From an uncultured Neomegalonema sp. (GTDB lineage: Bacteria > Pseudomonadota > Alphaproteobacteria > Rhodobacterales > Rhodobacteraceae), in assembly GCA_937927905.1 (NCBI GenBank), contig CALFWP010000091.1:1-22143 (forward strand): a DNA stretch of 22,143 nucleotides. Reading direction: 5' to 3'. The translations under genes were made by a program, and so were the position numbers. The notes beneath the pieces were generated by a model. That model made no database searches. It was not told the origin of the DNA and saw only the letters and a program-made list of their open reading frames with translations. Below are positions 14,091 through 21,351 of the stretch, piece by piece (the stretch's first letter is position 1; every line of letters begins with the position of its first letter).

Positions 14091-14945
14091 TCAGATAAAC
14101 ACGCCTTTGCGCCCGGCGAGGTCCTGGACGAACTGCCACGCAACCCTGCCGGATACAGAGCCACGCGTTTGCCGCCATTCTATGGCTTCTGATTGAAGCT
14201 CATCATCGGAAATTTCAATTCCGTAGCGGTCGCAATACCCGCGTATCATATCAAAATATTGCGTCTGATCACATGCATGGAAACCAAGCCAAAGGCCAAA
14301 GCGGTCCGACAGCGATACCTTCTCTTCCGTTGCTTCACTGGGATTAATCGCGGTTTGACGTTCATTCTCTATCATATCGCGCGGCATCAAGTGCCGTCTG
14401 TTGGATGTTGCGTAGAACACAGCGTTTTCCGGACGGCCTTCTACCCCGCCATCAAGCGCGGCTTTTAGCGATTTGTAATGTGCATCGTCTTTGTCAAAGC
14501 TCAGATCATCGCAAAAGAGTATAAAGCGGTATCCGGAACTTTGCCGTATAATGTGCAGCAGGCGGCCCATTGTTGGGATATCGTCTCTCAGGATTTCTAT
14601 CAGAAATAAGGGCGTCCCATCCTGAATGATTTGAGCATGGGCGGCTTTGACCAATGAGGATTTGCCCATACCGCGCGCGCCCCATAGCAGGGCGTTATTG
14701 GCTGGAAGTCCTTTGGCAAACCGCCGTGTATTTTCCAATAATGTCCTGCGGGATCTGTCAATACCCTGAAGCAAGTCTATTTCGACACGGTTGACCCGTT
14801 TGACCGGTTTCAGTTCATCATGCGCGGAGAGGGTCCCCGGGGTCCAAACGAACACATCCGCAGCGTCGAAATCAGGTGGCGGGGCAGGGGGCGGACTGAT
14901 CCGTTCAAGCGCATTCACAATACGCTCCATAGGATTGTCTGTCAC
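14091..14945 (-). CDS. AAA-type ATPase of the DUF815 family
   Basis: 284 residues, normal for DUF815 (PF05673), a P-loop ATPase family without a settled function. Walker A is GARGMGKSS (89-97, K95/S96) and Walker B is FILFCDD (141-147). A sensor-like ATSNRRHL lies at 179-186 and the family signature SLSDRFGLWLGF at 211-222. The N-terminal 35 residues are proline-rich and variable. The start GTG at 14945 overlaps the tatC stop (GTGA), so translation is coupled to TatC; an in-frame ATG five codons later is possible. The position at the end of tatABC suggests, but does not prove, a role linked to the Tat pathway or membrane protein handling. It is convergent with mrcA. Confidence 0.9.
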   Translation of the reverse strand: MTDNPMERIVNALERISPPPAPPPDFDAADVFVWTPGTLSAHDELKPVKRVNRVEIDLLQGIDRSRRTLLENTRRFAKGLPANNALLWGARGMGKSSLVKAAHAQIIQDGTPLFLIEILRDDIPTMGRLLHIIRQSSGYRFILFCDDLSFDKDDAHYKSLKAALDGGVEGRPENAVFYATSNRRHLMPRDMIENERQTAINPSEATEEKVSLSDRFGLWLGFHACDQTQYFDMIRGYCDRYGIEISDDELQSEAIEWRQTRGSVSGRVAWQFVQDLAGRKGVFI

Positions 14946-15742
14946 AGCAGATCATCCTCGTCATCTTCATCGTCCAGACCGAGGTCTTTGCGACGTTGTG
15001 CTTCTTTTTTCTCGAACATCCGCACAATATGTATCGATATTTCATAGAGCAGATAAGTTGGTATCCCGAGTGCAAGCTGGCTGATTGGATCCGGCGGGGT
15101 GAGCAGCATCGCGGCAAAGGCGATGCCGACGATCGCATATTTACGGGACTCGCTCAGTTGCTTGGATGTGATGATACCTACGCGGCCCAGTAAGGTGAGA
15201 AGTACCGGAAGCTGAAAACAAATCCCGAAGCCGAATAACAGGGTTTTTGTAAATCCGAGAAACTGTTTCACAGAATACGTACTGGACACTTTAATATCAT
15301 CCGAGCCTTCAGCAAAGCTGATGAGCCAATCAAGGGCAAGCGGGATCACAATAAAATAGGCCAGTGATGCGCCGAGAATAAATAGAAACGGCGTTGCCAT
15401 CAAAAACGGGAGAAAAGCTCCTTTTTCGTTCGAATATAAACCCGGTGCGATAAAGCCCCATATCTGAGCCGCTATAAACGGAAAAGCGAGAAAAAAACCG
15501 CCCCAGAGACCGATATTGATGACCGTGAAGAAATATTCCTGCGGCGACAGAACCAACAATTCGGCATCGGGACGTATAGACAGTAGCGGTTTGGACAGAA
15601 ATGCGACTACTTCATCCTGAAAGTAAAGGCAGAATATCAGGCCGATTGCGAGCGCTGCAATCGAACGTACCAGACGCGTTCGTAACTCGGCCAGATGCTC
15701 TATGAGCGGCGCTTTAGAGGCTTCTATATCGTCTGCACTCAT
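14942..15742 (-). CDS. tatC: Sec-independent protein translocase TatC
   Basis: 266 residues with six predicted membrane helices. TatC is the receptor for twin-arginine signal peptides and works with TatB in the inner membrane. Diagnostic features are HLAELRTRLVRS (16-27) before helix 1, SPQEYFFTVINIG (65-77) in the first periplasmic loop, and QIWGFIAPGLYSNEK (88-102). The extreme C-terminus is strongly acidic (DDEDDEDDLL). It is third in a tatA-tatB-tatC cluster, 42 bases after tatB, and overlaps the DUF815 gene by four bases. A client is visible in the same window: the TRAP binding protein with an SRRTFL signal. Confidence 0.96.
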   Translation of the reverse strand: MSADDIEASKAPLIEHLAELRTRLVRSIAALAIGLIFCLYFQDEVVAFLSKPLLSIRPDAELLVLSPQEYFFTVINIGLWGGFFLAFPFIAAQIWGFIAPGLYSNEKGAFLPFLMATPFLFILGASLAYFIVIPLALDWLISFAEGSDDIKVSSTYSVKQFLGFTKTLLFGFGICFQLPVLLTLLGRVGIITSKQLSESRKYAIVGIAFAAMLLTPPDPISQLALGIPTYLLYEISIHIVRMFEKKEAQRRKDLGLDDEDDEDDLL

Positions 15743-15769
15743 TTCTGGTATGCCTTAAGTTACTTGCGC

Positions 15770-15785
15770 GCCTTGATGCCAAGGC
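15770..15785 (-). promoter_or_regulatory. Small hairpin between tatB and tatC
   Basis: Perfect 6-base arms GCCTTG / CAAGGC around a four-base loop, touching the last base of the tatB stop codon. It may adjust the ratio of TatB to TatC. It is short enough to be chance. Confidence 0.3.
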
Positions 15786-16252
15786 TAGCTCTGGTTTGTT
15801 TTGGCCGGTTCCGGCGTTCCGCTATTTACTGCCGTAACGGTTTCGGTCGCAGCATCATCGGTAGCGTCCGTTTTTGATGCGGTGTTGTCATTATCATCAT
15901 CACCGCCGGTGAAGTTTTTCGCAGCTTCAGCCATTTCTGCGGCATCCATAGCTTTTTTCTGCGGTTGTTCGTCATCCGCATCATCTAAGCCTATGGTTTT
16001 GTTGAGTGTATCAGACAGATCATTAGCGCCCGCCTTCTGATCCATCAGCGCGCGGGCCTGTTTAAACTCCGCCAGGTCCACCTCACGGGCGGCATCATCC
16101 ATCGAGCGCTGAAACTGCCGGGCCATACCGCGTGCCTGTCCGACGAATTTGCCGACAGAACGCATCATTCCGGGCAGGTCTTTAGGCCCGATCACAATTA
16201 AGGCAATCGCGCCGACGATGAGGAGTTCTGGCATGCTGAAATTGCCGAACAT
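15785..16252 (-). CDS. tatB: Sec-independent translocase subunit TatB
   Basis: 155 residues. It opens MFGNFSMPELLIVGAIALIVIGPKDLP: the single membrane helix (about 5-22), the conserved glutamate E9 and the GPKDLP hinge identify TatB rather than TatA. An amphipathic helix follows (MMRSVGKFVGQARGMARQFQ, 29-48), then a long acidic low-complexity tail (about 90-155). TatB binds substrate together with TatC. It lies 33 bases after tatA. The start is the ATG at 16252, which puts the hallmark N-terminus first. Confidence 0.95.
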   Translation of the reverse strand: MFGNFSMPELLIVGAIALIVIGPKDLPGMMRSVGKFVGQARGMARQFQRSMDDAAREVDLAEFKQARALMDQKAGANDLSDTLNKTIGLDDADDEQPQKKAMDAAEMAEAAKNFTGGDDDNDNTASKTDATDDAATETVTAVNSGTPEPAKTNQS

Positions 16253-16285
16253 TGATGTTTCCCTATTATGATTGCGGTGCGCTTA

Positions 16286-16522
16286 TTACGCGTTTTCGCT
16301 CTCTTTTTTCGGGGTTACGTCAATCGGTTCGGCCTTCGGGCCGTCAATTTTGCCATCGGCAGGCGCTTCAGCGGTGACGGTGTCATCATCTTTCATACCT
16401 TTTTTGAAGCTTTTGATGCCTTTTGCGACATCGCCCATCAGTTCGGAAATTTTACCGCGACCGAACAGCAGCACCACGAGAATGCCGACAATGGCCAATT
16501 GCCAAATGCTGATTCCGCCCAT
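16286..16522 (-). CDS. tatA: Sec-independent translocase subunit TatA
   Basis: 78 residues from the ATG at 16522, chosen because GAAGGAGA lies five bases upstream and the protein then begins MGGISIWQL, the usual alphaproteobacterial TatA opening. A longer frame from 16549 would add nine unrelated residues. It has one membrane helix (about 7-21), FGRGKI hinge and an amphipathic helix (ELMGDVAKGIKSFKKGM), followed by a charged tail. TatA oligomers form the conduit for folded proteins. First gene of tatABC; 132 bases separate it from the upstream ABC ATPase gene, so it may have its own promoter. Confidence 0.95.
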   Translation of the reverse strand: MGGISIWQLAIVGILVVLLFGRGKISELMGDVAKGIKSFKKGMKDDDTVTAEAPADGKIDGPKAEPIDVTPKKESENA

Positions 16523-16527
16523 ACCGT

Positions 16528-16535
16528 TCTCCTTC
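16528..16535 (-). promoter_or_regulatory. Ribosome binding site deciding the tatA start
   Basis: Reads GAAGGAGA on the - strand, five bases before the ATG at 16522. It lies inside the longer in-frame reading from 16549, which argues for the shorter protein. Confidence 0.75.
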
Positions 16536-16545
16536 AAATCTATGA

Positions 16546-16560
16546 TCACGCGATGCGTGA
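16546..16560. promoter_or_regulatory. Inverted repeat upstream of tatA
   Basis: TCACGC, three bases, GCGTGA: a perfect six-base inverted repeat 23 bases before the tatA start. It could be an operator or a leader hairpin. No regulator can be named. Confidence 0.3.
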
Positions 16561-16654
16561 GTATTACGCAATGTTATGCGCTTTGCTTCTGTTACATAGG
16601 AAAAGAGGCGGCTATGCGAAAGAAAAATCGCGGGAAATTAACCGGTCGCTTCCG

Positions 16655-17824
16655 TTATGTGAGTGTGGCCGCACCTTGTGCTGTGTCCGGTTTTGCTTTT
16701 CCGGTGTCTGCAGGTGCTTTCTCATAGGGGGAGGCGACCCTGGATTGTTGCGCGCACGGAAACAAAAAACACGATTCGCGCTTGAGCGACAGCCAGACTC
16801 TGGTGCCCGGTTCCGGTGTGAAAACACCGGGTAAGGTTGCGCGCAACACCGAGTCGTCATGATCCATGCGCACTTCAATCAGGCTGCCCGAGCCCATAAA
16901 CCGTGATCTAACGACTGTTCCGGGGGCCGGTACACCGGTTTTAATGCTCGGTTTCGGGGGCTGGCCTTCATCAAGGTCAATTTTCAGATGTTGCGGGCGT
17001 ACGATAATCTCGACATCTGCCCCATCCACAAGGCCCGGTGTGAGAAATAAACCGAAGGGTGTGTCTGTCTGTCGTGAACTGACTTCACCGTGTATGACGT
17101 TCAGATCACTGAAAAAAGCTGCGGTCGTCCGGTCAACCGGATTGTTATAAATGTGATAGGGGGCACCGATCTGGACGATGCGTCCATTGCGCATCAATGC
17201 AATCCGGTCAGCCATGCGCAACGCTTCTTCCGGATCATGGGTCACCAGCAGGACTGCGGTTCCCTCATCTTTGAGAACAGACAGGGCCGTATCGCGGACA
17301 TCATCGCGCAGCCTGTTGTCCAGTCCGGAAAACGGTTCATCCATAAGCATGACGCGCGGACGGGGTGCTAAGGCTCTGGCCATGGCGACACGCTGCTGTT
17401 CGCCGCCTGACAGCTCATGTGGGTATTTTTCGGCATGCCCCTGCATCCCGACCCGCTCAAGGTATTCCAGAGCAATGCGTTCCCTGGAGAAACGGTCGGT
17501 CTTGCGCAGGCCGAACGCGACATTTTTTGTGACTGTCAAATGCGGGAAAAGTGCAAAATCCTGAAACATTAAGCCGACAGAGCGGCGTTCCGGCGGATCA
17601 TGCTTTGCCGCATCTGAAACCACAGTACCGTCGATGGAAACACTTCCTGTATTCTGATGTTCAACACCGGCTGCAATTCGTAAAGTTGTAGATTTTCCGC
17701 ACCCTGACGGGCCAAGTAAACATACTACCTCACCTGCTGAAACTGACAGTGAGACATTGTCGACAGCGGTTGCACTGCCGTAATATTTACACAATCCATC
17801 CAGTGATAAGCGCGGTGTGGTCAC
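16655..17824 (-). CDS. ABC transporter ATP-binding protein, FbpC/PotA-like, without local permease
   Basis: 389 residues. The ATPase domain (about 5-240) is complete: Walker A GPSGCGKST (38-46), Q-loop Q88, signature LSGGEQQRV (138-146), Walker B VMLMDEP (158-164) and switch histidine H196. A C-terminal TOBE-like domain (about 250-355) has IIVRPQHLKI and SRFMGSGSLIEVRM, as in importers for Fe3+, spermidine/putrescine or sulfate/molybdate. The last 35 residues are polar and atypical. The SxFxSLDNRLR segment after Walker B resembles FbpC-type ferric importers. The start is GTG at 17824, with a weak ribosome site. No permease or binding protein lies beside it, so it must serve a system encoded elsewhere or act with a distant permease. 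It lies 143 bases after rlmE and 132 before tatA. Confidence 0.92.
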   Translation of the reverse strand: MTTPRLSLDGLCKYYGSATAVDNVSLSVSAGEVVCLLGPSGCGKSTTLRIAAGVEHQNTGSVSIDGTVVSDAAKHDPPERRSVGLMFQDFALFPHLTVTKNVAFGLRKTDRFSRERIALEYLERVGMQGHAEKYPHELSGGEQQRVAMARALAPRPRVMLMDEPFSGLDNRLRDDVRDTALSVLKDEGTAVLLVTHDPEEALRMADRIALMRNGRIVQIGAPYHIYNNPVDRTTAAFFSDLNVIHGEVSSRQTDTPFGLFLTPGLVDGADVEIIVRPQHLKIDLDEGQPPKPSIKTGVPAPGTVVRSRFMGSGSLIEVRMDHDDSVLRATLPGVFTPEPGTRVWLSLKRESCFLFPCAQQSRVASPYEKAPADTGKAKPDTAQGAATLT

Positions 17825-17967
17825 GGATTACCAAAAGTCCCAGTGTTTCACTCGGAATAGAGATACGCGCTATTCCCCTGACACGCAAGGTGCGGAATGT
17901 CTCATACAGACGTAAAGCGCATAGCCGGATGTCCTGCGCGACCTTGCCGTTTCACTGTTGAGGTGCG

Positions 17968-18678
17968 CTACGCTCCACGGAAGCCTGTCGCAACCAGATA
18001 CATCTCAGAACTGTCCGAGCGGCTTGCAGGCGGCTTAAAGTGCCGTACAATTTTAAAATCCCGTTTGAGGCCGGTTACAAGCTCCCCGTCGGCACCACCC
18101 TGAAGAACCTTGGCGATAAATGCGCCGCCTTCAACCAGGGTATCGCCTGCAAAGAGTGCGGCGGCCTCGCATAAAGCAACAATTCTCAGGTGATCGGTGC
18201 CTTTGTGTCCCGTTGCTTTTGCAGCCATGTCGGAAAGGACGATATCGGCGGGGCCGTCCAGGGCTTTTTTGACAATATCGTCCGCACCCTCGTCCATGAA
18301 ATCAAGCCGGATTTGCGGCGCTCCGTCGATCGGGGCGACCTCCTGCAAATCTATTCCAAGGACAAACCCCTGAGCTTTTCCGGGTTTTGCTCCGGTTGCG
18401 TTCACTCTGTCCGCTGCAACAAGTGACCAACCCCCGGGGGCGGAGCCAAGATCGACCACCCGCAATCCCGGTTTGAGCAGATTGAATTTGTCATCAATTT
18501 CAATGAGTTTATAAGCAGCACGTGTGCGAAGATTTTCCGCGTTCGCGCGCTTGACGTAAGGGTCGTTTAATTGCCGATCAAGCCAGAGTGTTGAGGACAG
18601 TTTTCGCCCCCGTGCCGTTTTTACACGCGTACGTAAATGGCGTTGCCCGCGGCCTGAATCGCCCTTTTTTGTGCTCAT
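17968..18678 (-). CDS. rlmE: 23S rRNA (uridine-2'-O)-methyltransferase RlmE (FtsJ)
   Basis: 236 residues. The S-adenosylmethionine site is VVDLGSAPGGWS (74-85). The K-D-K-E catalytic tetrad of FtsJ/RrmJ enzymes is K57 (RAAYKL), D150 (LSDMA), K190 (FIAKVL) and E225 (SSEMY). RlmE methylates the 2'-O of U2552 in the A loop of 23S rRNA at a late stage of 50S assembly. The basic N-terminal ~30 residues (RGQRHLRTRVKTARGRK) are an extension common in alphaproteobacteria. It begins two bases after the ppx/gppA stop, so the two are almost certainly co-transcribed; this pairing is common in the class. Confidence 0.95.
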   Translation of the reverse strand: MSTKKGDSGRGQRHLRTRVKTARGRKLSSTLWLDRQLNDPYVKRANAENLRTRAAYKLIEIDDKFNLLKPGLRVVDLGSAPGGWSLVAADRVNATGAKPGKAQGFVLGIDLQEVAPIDGAPQIRLDFMDEGADDIVKKALDGPADIVLSDMAAKATGHKGTDHLRIVALCEAAALFAGDTLVEGGAFIAKVLQGGADGELVTGLKRDFKIVRHFKPPASRSDSSEMYLVATGFRGA

Positions 18679-18680
18679 AT

Positions 18681-19856
18681 TCAGTTTGCCCCGTGTACGG
18701 TCTGATCTTCATTCATCAGATCGTAGAGCAATCCTTCACGAAGGCCGCGGTCCGCAACACGCAGTTTTTCGGTCGGCCAGTGGTCCATGATGGCACTTAG
18801 AATAGAAGAGCCGGAGATAACCAGCTCTGCACGGTCATCGCCGATACAAGGGATCAAAGACCTTTCTTCGCGGTCCATTCCGGTCAATCTTGTAATAACA
18901 TTGCTGATATCCAACCGTGAAATCCATAGGCCGTCGACTTTTCCGCGGCTGTAACGCTGCAAATCAAGGTGGACACCAGCCAATGTCGTAATTGTACCTG
19001 ATGTCCCGAGCAATTGCATACGTTGCAGGCGGTCAGGTGTCGCGCCTGCTCCGTCTGCTGCAAAGGGTGCGATCAGAGAGTTGGTATAGGCGCGCATTGC
19101 ATCAAAGCGCGCGTTTTCATCTGTAATGTCTTTGAATTTTTCAGCCAGCGTAACGACACCAACCGGCAGTGATGTCCATCGTGCATTTTCGGATAAAATC
19201 CGTATTTCTTCTTTAATTTTCGACTTATCGACATCTTTAGGCGTTACGCCGAGCAGAATATCGCGCCGGCGTGCTTTCGGCGTGTGAGCCAGATCTATCC
19301 AGACAATTTCCGTGCTGCCGCCGCCTATGTCAAAAACCAGCAGGCAATCACGCGCTGTGTCAAAAAGTGGTGCGCAACCGGCAACGGCAAGGCGGGCTTC
19401 ATCACCGGCCCCGATGACGTCCAAAGTCAGTCCGGTTTCGTGTTTAACGCGTTCGACAAATTCCGCGCCGTTAATGGCTCTGCGACAGGCTTCTGTTGCA
19501 ATTGCCCGTGCGCGTGTGACACGGCGCTTGCTCATTTTTTCAGCACATATTTTGAGCGCCGCAACCGCACGATCCATTGCTGCGGATGATAATGTGTTGT
19601 TCTGTTCTACGCCCTCGCCTAGCCGGACAACCCTTGAAAATGCATCCAAGACCTTGAAGCTGTCGCCCTCAGGTCGTGCGATCATAAGGCGGCAATTATT
19701 CGTGCCAAGGTCAAGTGCCGCGTAGGTATGCTTAGGGTGCCGCTGTCTTCCGGGCGGTTTTCTGTCGGGTTTGCCCGTTGACCTTGAATCCTGTTTGTTA
19801 GGTTGCGGCGTGCGCGCTGGTGCCTTTATTGGCGAAGTATCGCGCGGTGCCGTCAC
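18681..19856 (-). CDS. Ppx/GppA family phosphatase
   Basis: 391 residues of the exopolyphosphatase/guanosine pentaphosphate phosphohydrolase family (ASKHA fold). The first 43 residues are basic, proline-rich and probably disordered. The phosphate-binding loops are ALDLGTNNCRLMIA (47-60) and VFDIGGGSTEIVW (174-186). The catalytic glutamate is E122 in IATEACR. Members remove terminal phosphate from polyphosphate or from pppGpp; sequence does not separate the two. The protein lacks the C-terminal HD-like domains of long E. coli Ppx/GppA, as usual for the short alphaproteobacterial form. Start GTG at 19856, with GAGGG about 12 bases upstream. It follows metF by 66 bases and precedes rlmE by two. 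Confidence 0.92.
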   Translation of the reverse strand: MTAPRDTSPIKAPARTPQPNKQDSRSTGKPDRKPPGRQRHPKHTYAALDLGTNNCRLMIARPEGDSFKVLDAFSRVVRLGEGVEQNNTLSSAAMDRAVAALKICAEKMSKRRVTRARAIATEACRRAINGAEFVERVKHETGLTLDVIGAGDEARLAVAGCAPLFDTARDCLLVFDIGGGSTEIVWIDLAHTPKARRRDILLGVTPKDVDKSKIKEEIRILSENARWTSLPVGVVTLAEKFKDITDENARFDAMRAYTNSLIAPFAADGAGATPDRLQRMQLLGTSGTITTLAGVHLDLQRYSRGKVDGLWISRLDISNVITRLTGMDREERSLIPCIGDDRAELVISGSSILSAIMDHWPTEKLRVADRGLREGLLYDLMNEDQTVHGAN

Positions 19857-19922
19857 AATCTGTACCCTCTAACTGGTCTACCGGAATGGGACCCTAGCAG
19901 GCCGATTGATCCAGGTGAAGCC

Positions 19923-20849
19923 TTATACGGAAACGGTTGCTTTATTAACTGAAAATTCTCCTGCAACATCGTTTCCGCCGTCAGAGTATGTTGTATCAAG
20001 CCCCAAAGCCTGGCACACGCCATATGTTAAATCAGCGCGGTTCAGTGTGTAAAAATGAAATGCACGCACACCTTGTTCTCTCAAGTCATCACATTGACCT
20101 GCACAGATAGCGAGGGAGAGTTCGCGCGTTGCGCCCCGTTTTTCCGCTTTCATAAACCGGTCGGCGATACGGGGTGGAATCTTTGCGCCGCAACGCCGGG
20201 AAAATGCGGCAATTTTGTTAAAATCTGTGATGGGCATAATTCCGGGGACAATGGGGGTGTCTATGCCAGCTTTGCGGCAACGGTCTACAAAGCGGTAAAA
20301 TTCTGAATTATCAAAGAAAAATTGTGTAATGATCGCGTCTGCACCTGCATCGGTCTTTTGCTTCAGATAGTCTATATCCGCTGTGGAGCCACGCGAATCC
20401 GGATGTGGTTCAGGATATCCTGCAACAGCAATACGTAAATTTGTGCGGCGGCGAATGGCGGCGATGAATTCCGGTGTGGATTGGAAGCCGTGCGGATGTG
20501 TTTGAAAGGTGTTGCCTGCACCATGATCAGAGTCTCCGCGCAGGGCCACGATCCACCGCGCACCTGTCGCTTCGTAATCCTCGGCGGCGGCGAGAACCTC
20601 TCCCCTGGATCCGCCCTTTAATGTCAAGTGTCCCGCCAATCCGAGTGCCGGATTTTCGATCCGCAAACGGTCAAGTGTCGCCAGTGTCTGATTTTGAGCC
20701 CCGCCATCCGCGCCATGCGTCACGGAGACAAAGCGGGGCGAAAACCGTGAAAGTTTTTTAACAGTCCGCTGCATCGAAATGGCACCGGTATCGGAAAGTG
20801 CTGGGAAAATTTCAAACGAAACAGCCGGAGTCGATGCAGATGCAGTCAT
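19923..20849 (-). CDS. metF: 5,10-methylenetetrahydrofolate reductase (MetF)
   Basis: 308 residues, a complete (beta-alpha)8 MTHFR. E13 in SFEIFP matches the catalytic Glu28 of E. coli MetF. Other family features are VSVTHGADGG (41-50), AGHLTLKGG (72-80), ALRGDSD (102-108, D106 matching E. coli D120), AGYPEPHPDS (143-152), ITQFFFD (174-180) and PGIMPI (202-207). The enzyme uses FAD to reduce 5,10-methylene-THF to 5-methyl-THF, the methyl donor for methionine. The tail after about 285 is variable. It is the first gene of the - strand series leading to ppx and rlmE. It diverges from a second MTHFR-type locus, and the 184-base gap contains two inverted repeats likely to control it. Confidence 0.95.
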   Translation of the reverse strand: MTASASTPAVSFEIFPALSDTGAISMQRTVKKLSRFSPRFVSVTHGADGGAQNQTLATLDRLRIENPALGLAGHLTLKGGSRGEVLAAAEDYEATGARWIVALRGDSDHGAGNTFQTHPHGFQSTPEFIAAIRRRTNLRIAVAGYPEPHPDSRGSTADIDYLKQKTDAGADAIITQFFFDNSEFYRFVDRCRKAGIDTPIVPGIMPITDFNKIAAFSRRCGAKIPPRIADRFMKAEKRGATRELSLAICAGQCDDLREQGVRAFHFYTLNRADLTYGVCQALGLDTTYSDGGNDVAGEFSVNKATVSV

Positions 20850-20875
20850 GATAATGGCCTATAGTTAGTATGTTG

Positions 20876-20895
20876 ATATAAGGATTTTCTTATAT
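20876..20895. promoter_or_regulatory. Inverted repeat ATATAAG-N6-CTTATAT at the metF promoter
   Basis: Perfect seven-base arms with a six-base spacer, 26 bases upstream of the metF ATG in a very AT-rich stretch (20870-20920) that must hold the divergent promoters. The size and AT-rich form resemble ArsR/SmtB-family operators, and ArsR-type regulators of methionine genes are known in proteobacteria. The assignment is inference. Confidence 0.45.
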
Positions 20896-20925
20896 TGCAA
20901 TATTATATATAAAATGTAAACCCTA

Positions 20926-20964
20926 TCCGCATATTTTCGGCTTGTCGGAATCGAGATATGCGGA
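20926..20964 (+). promoter_or_regulatory. Stem-loop in the leader of the small-protein/MTHFR-like operon
   Basis: Perfect 9-base arms TCCGCATAT / ATATGCGGA (20926-20934, 20956-20964) with a 21-base loop, 69 bases before the start at 21034. It could be a leader hairpin, part of a riboswitch-like fold or a second operator. It does not match the SAM-II layout I remember. Confidence 0.45.
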
Positions 20965-21018
20965 GTCGCCCATGGAGCGCCTTTGCCGGTAATGCGAAGT
21001 AACGGTTCATTGGAATTT

Positions 21019-21024
21019 CAGGAG
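21019..21024 (+). promoter_or_regulatory. Ribosome binding site deciding the start at 21034
   Basis: CAGGAG lies nine bases before the ATG at 21034. It falls inside a longer reading opening at 20983 and so favours the shorter product, which begins at the conserved part of the family. Confidence 0.65.
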
Positions 21025-21033
21025 TGCGACTCA

Positions 21034-21351
21034 ATGGCTTTGGTCACTGTTGTTTACTGGCGCGATATGCCTGCACAGGTTATTGTGAAGGCAGGCCGCA
21101 AGAATGCGAAACGTCAATTATCCGAACGCTTTGAACAGGCTATCGACCGGGCCGCTATGAAAAGCGGTGCGTCCAGCACGGATGCCTATCTTGAAGACTG
21201 GCGAAGGGCAGACCCTTTTGAAGTTGAGGGTGCAGACCTTGAATCTATTGCCGATGCTGAGGCAGCAAAACTGGAAGAAACATTCGATAAGGATGCCTTA
21301 CGCACCCTTATCGAAGCCGGCGGCTATGCCGGACAGCAGGGGAAAGACTGA
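21034..21351 (+). CDS. Small 'virulence factor' family protein (PF13769-like)
   Basis: 105 residues beginning MALVTVVYWRDMPAQVIVKAGR. The YWRDMPAQVIVK opening, the RQLSERFEQAIDRAAM helix and DAYLEDWRRA match the family labelled 'virulence factor' in databases. Despite the name, I know of no characterised virulence role. In many alphaproteobacteria it sits beside a short MTHFR-like gene and cobalamin-dependent methyltransferase genes. Here its TGA shares a base with the ATG of an MTHFR-like gene (TGATG), so the two are translationally coupled, which points to one-carbon metabolism. It is predicted soluble, with an acidic C-terminal half. A start at 20983 is possible but lacks a ribosome site. 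Confidence 0.8.
   Translation: MALVTVVYWRDMPAQVIVKAGRKNAKRQLSERFEQAIDRAAMKSGASSTDAYLEDWRRADPFEVEGADLESIADAEAAKLEETFDKDALRTLIEAGGYAGQQGKD

Noticed and set aside
14820..15047. A + strand frame with a run of serines.
   Set aside because: It is the antisense reading of the acidic Asp/Glu tail of TatC; not a repeat element of its own.
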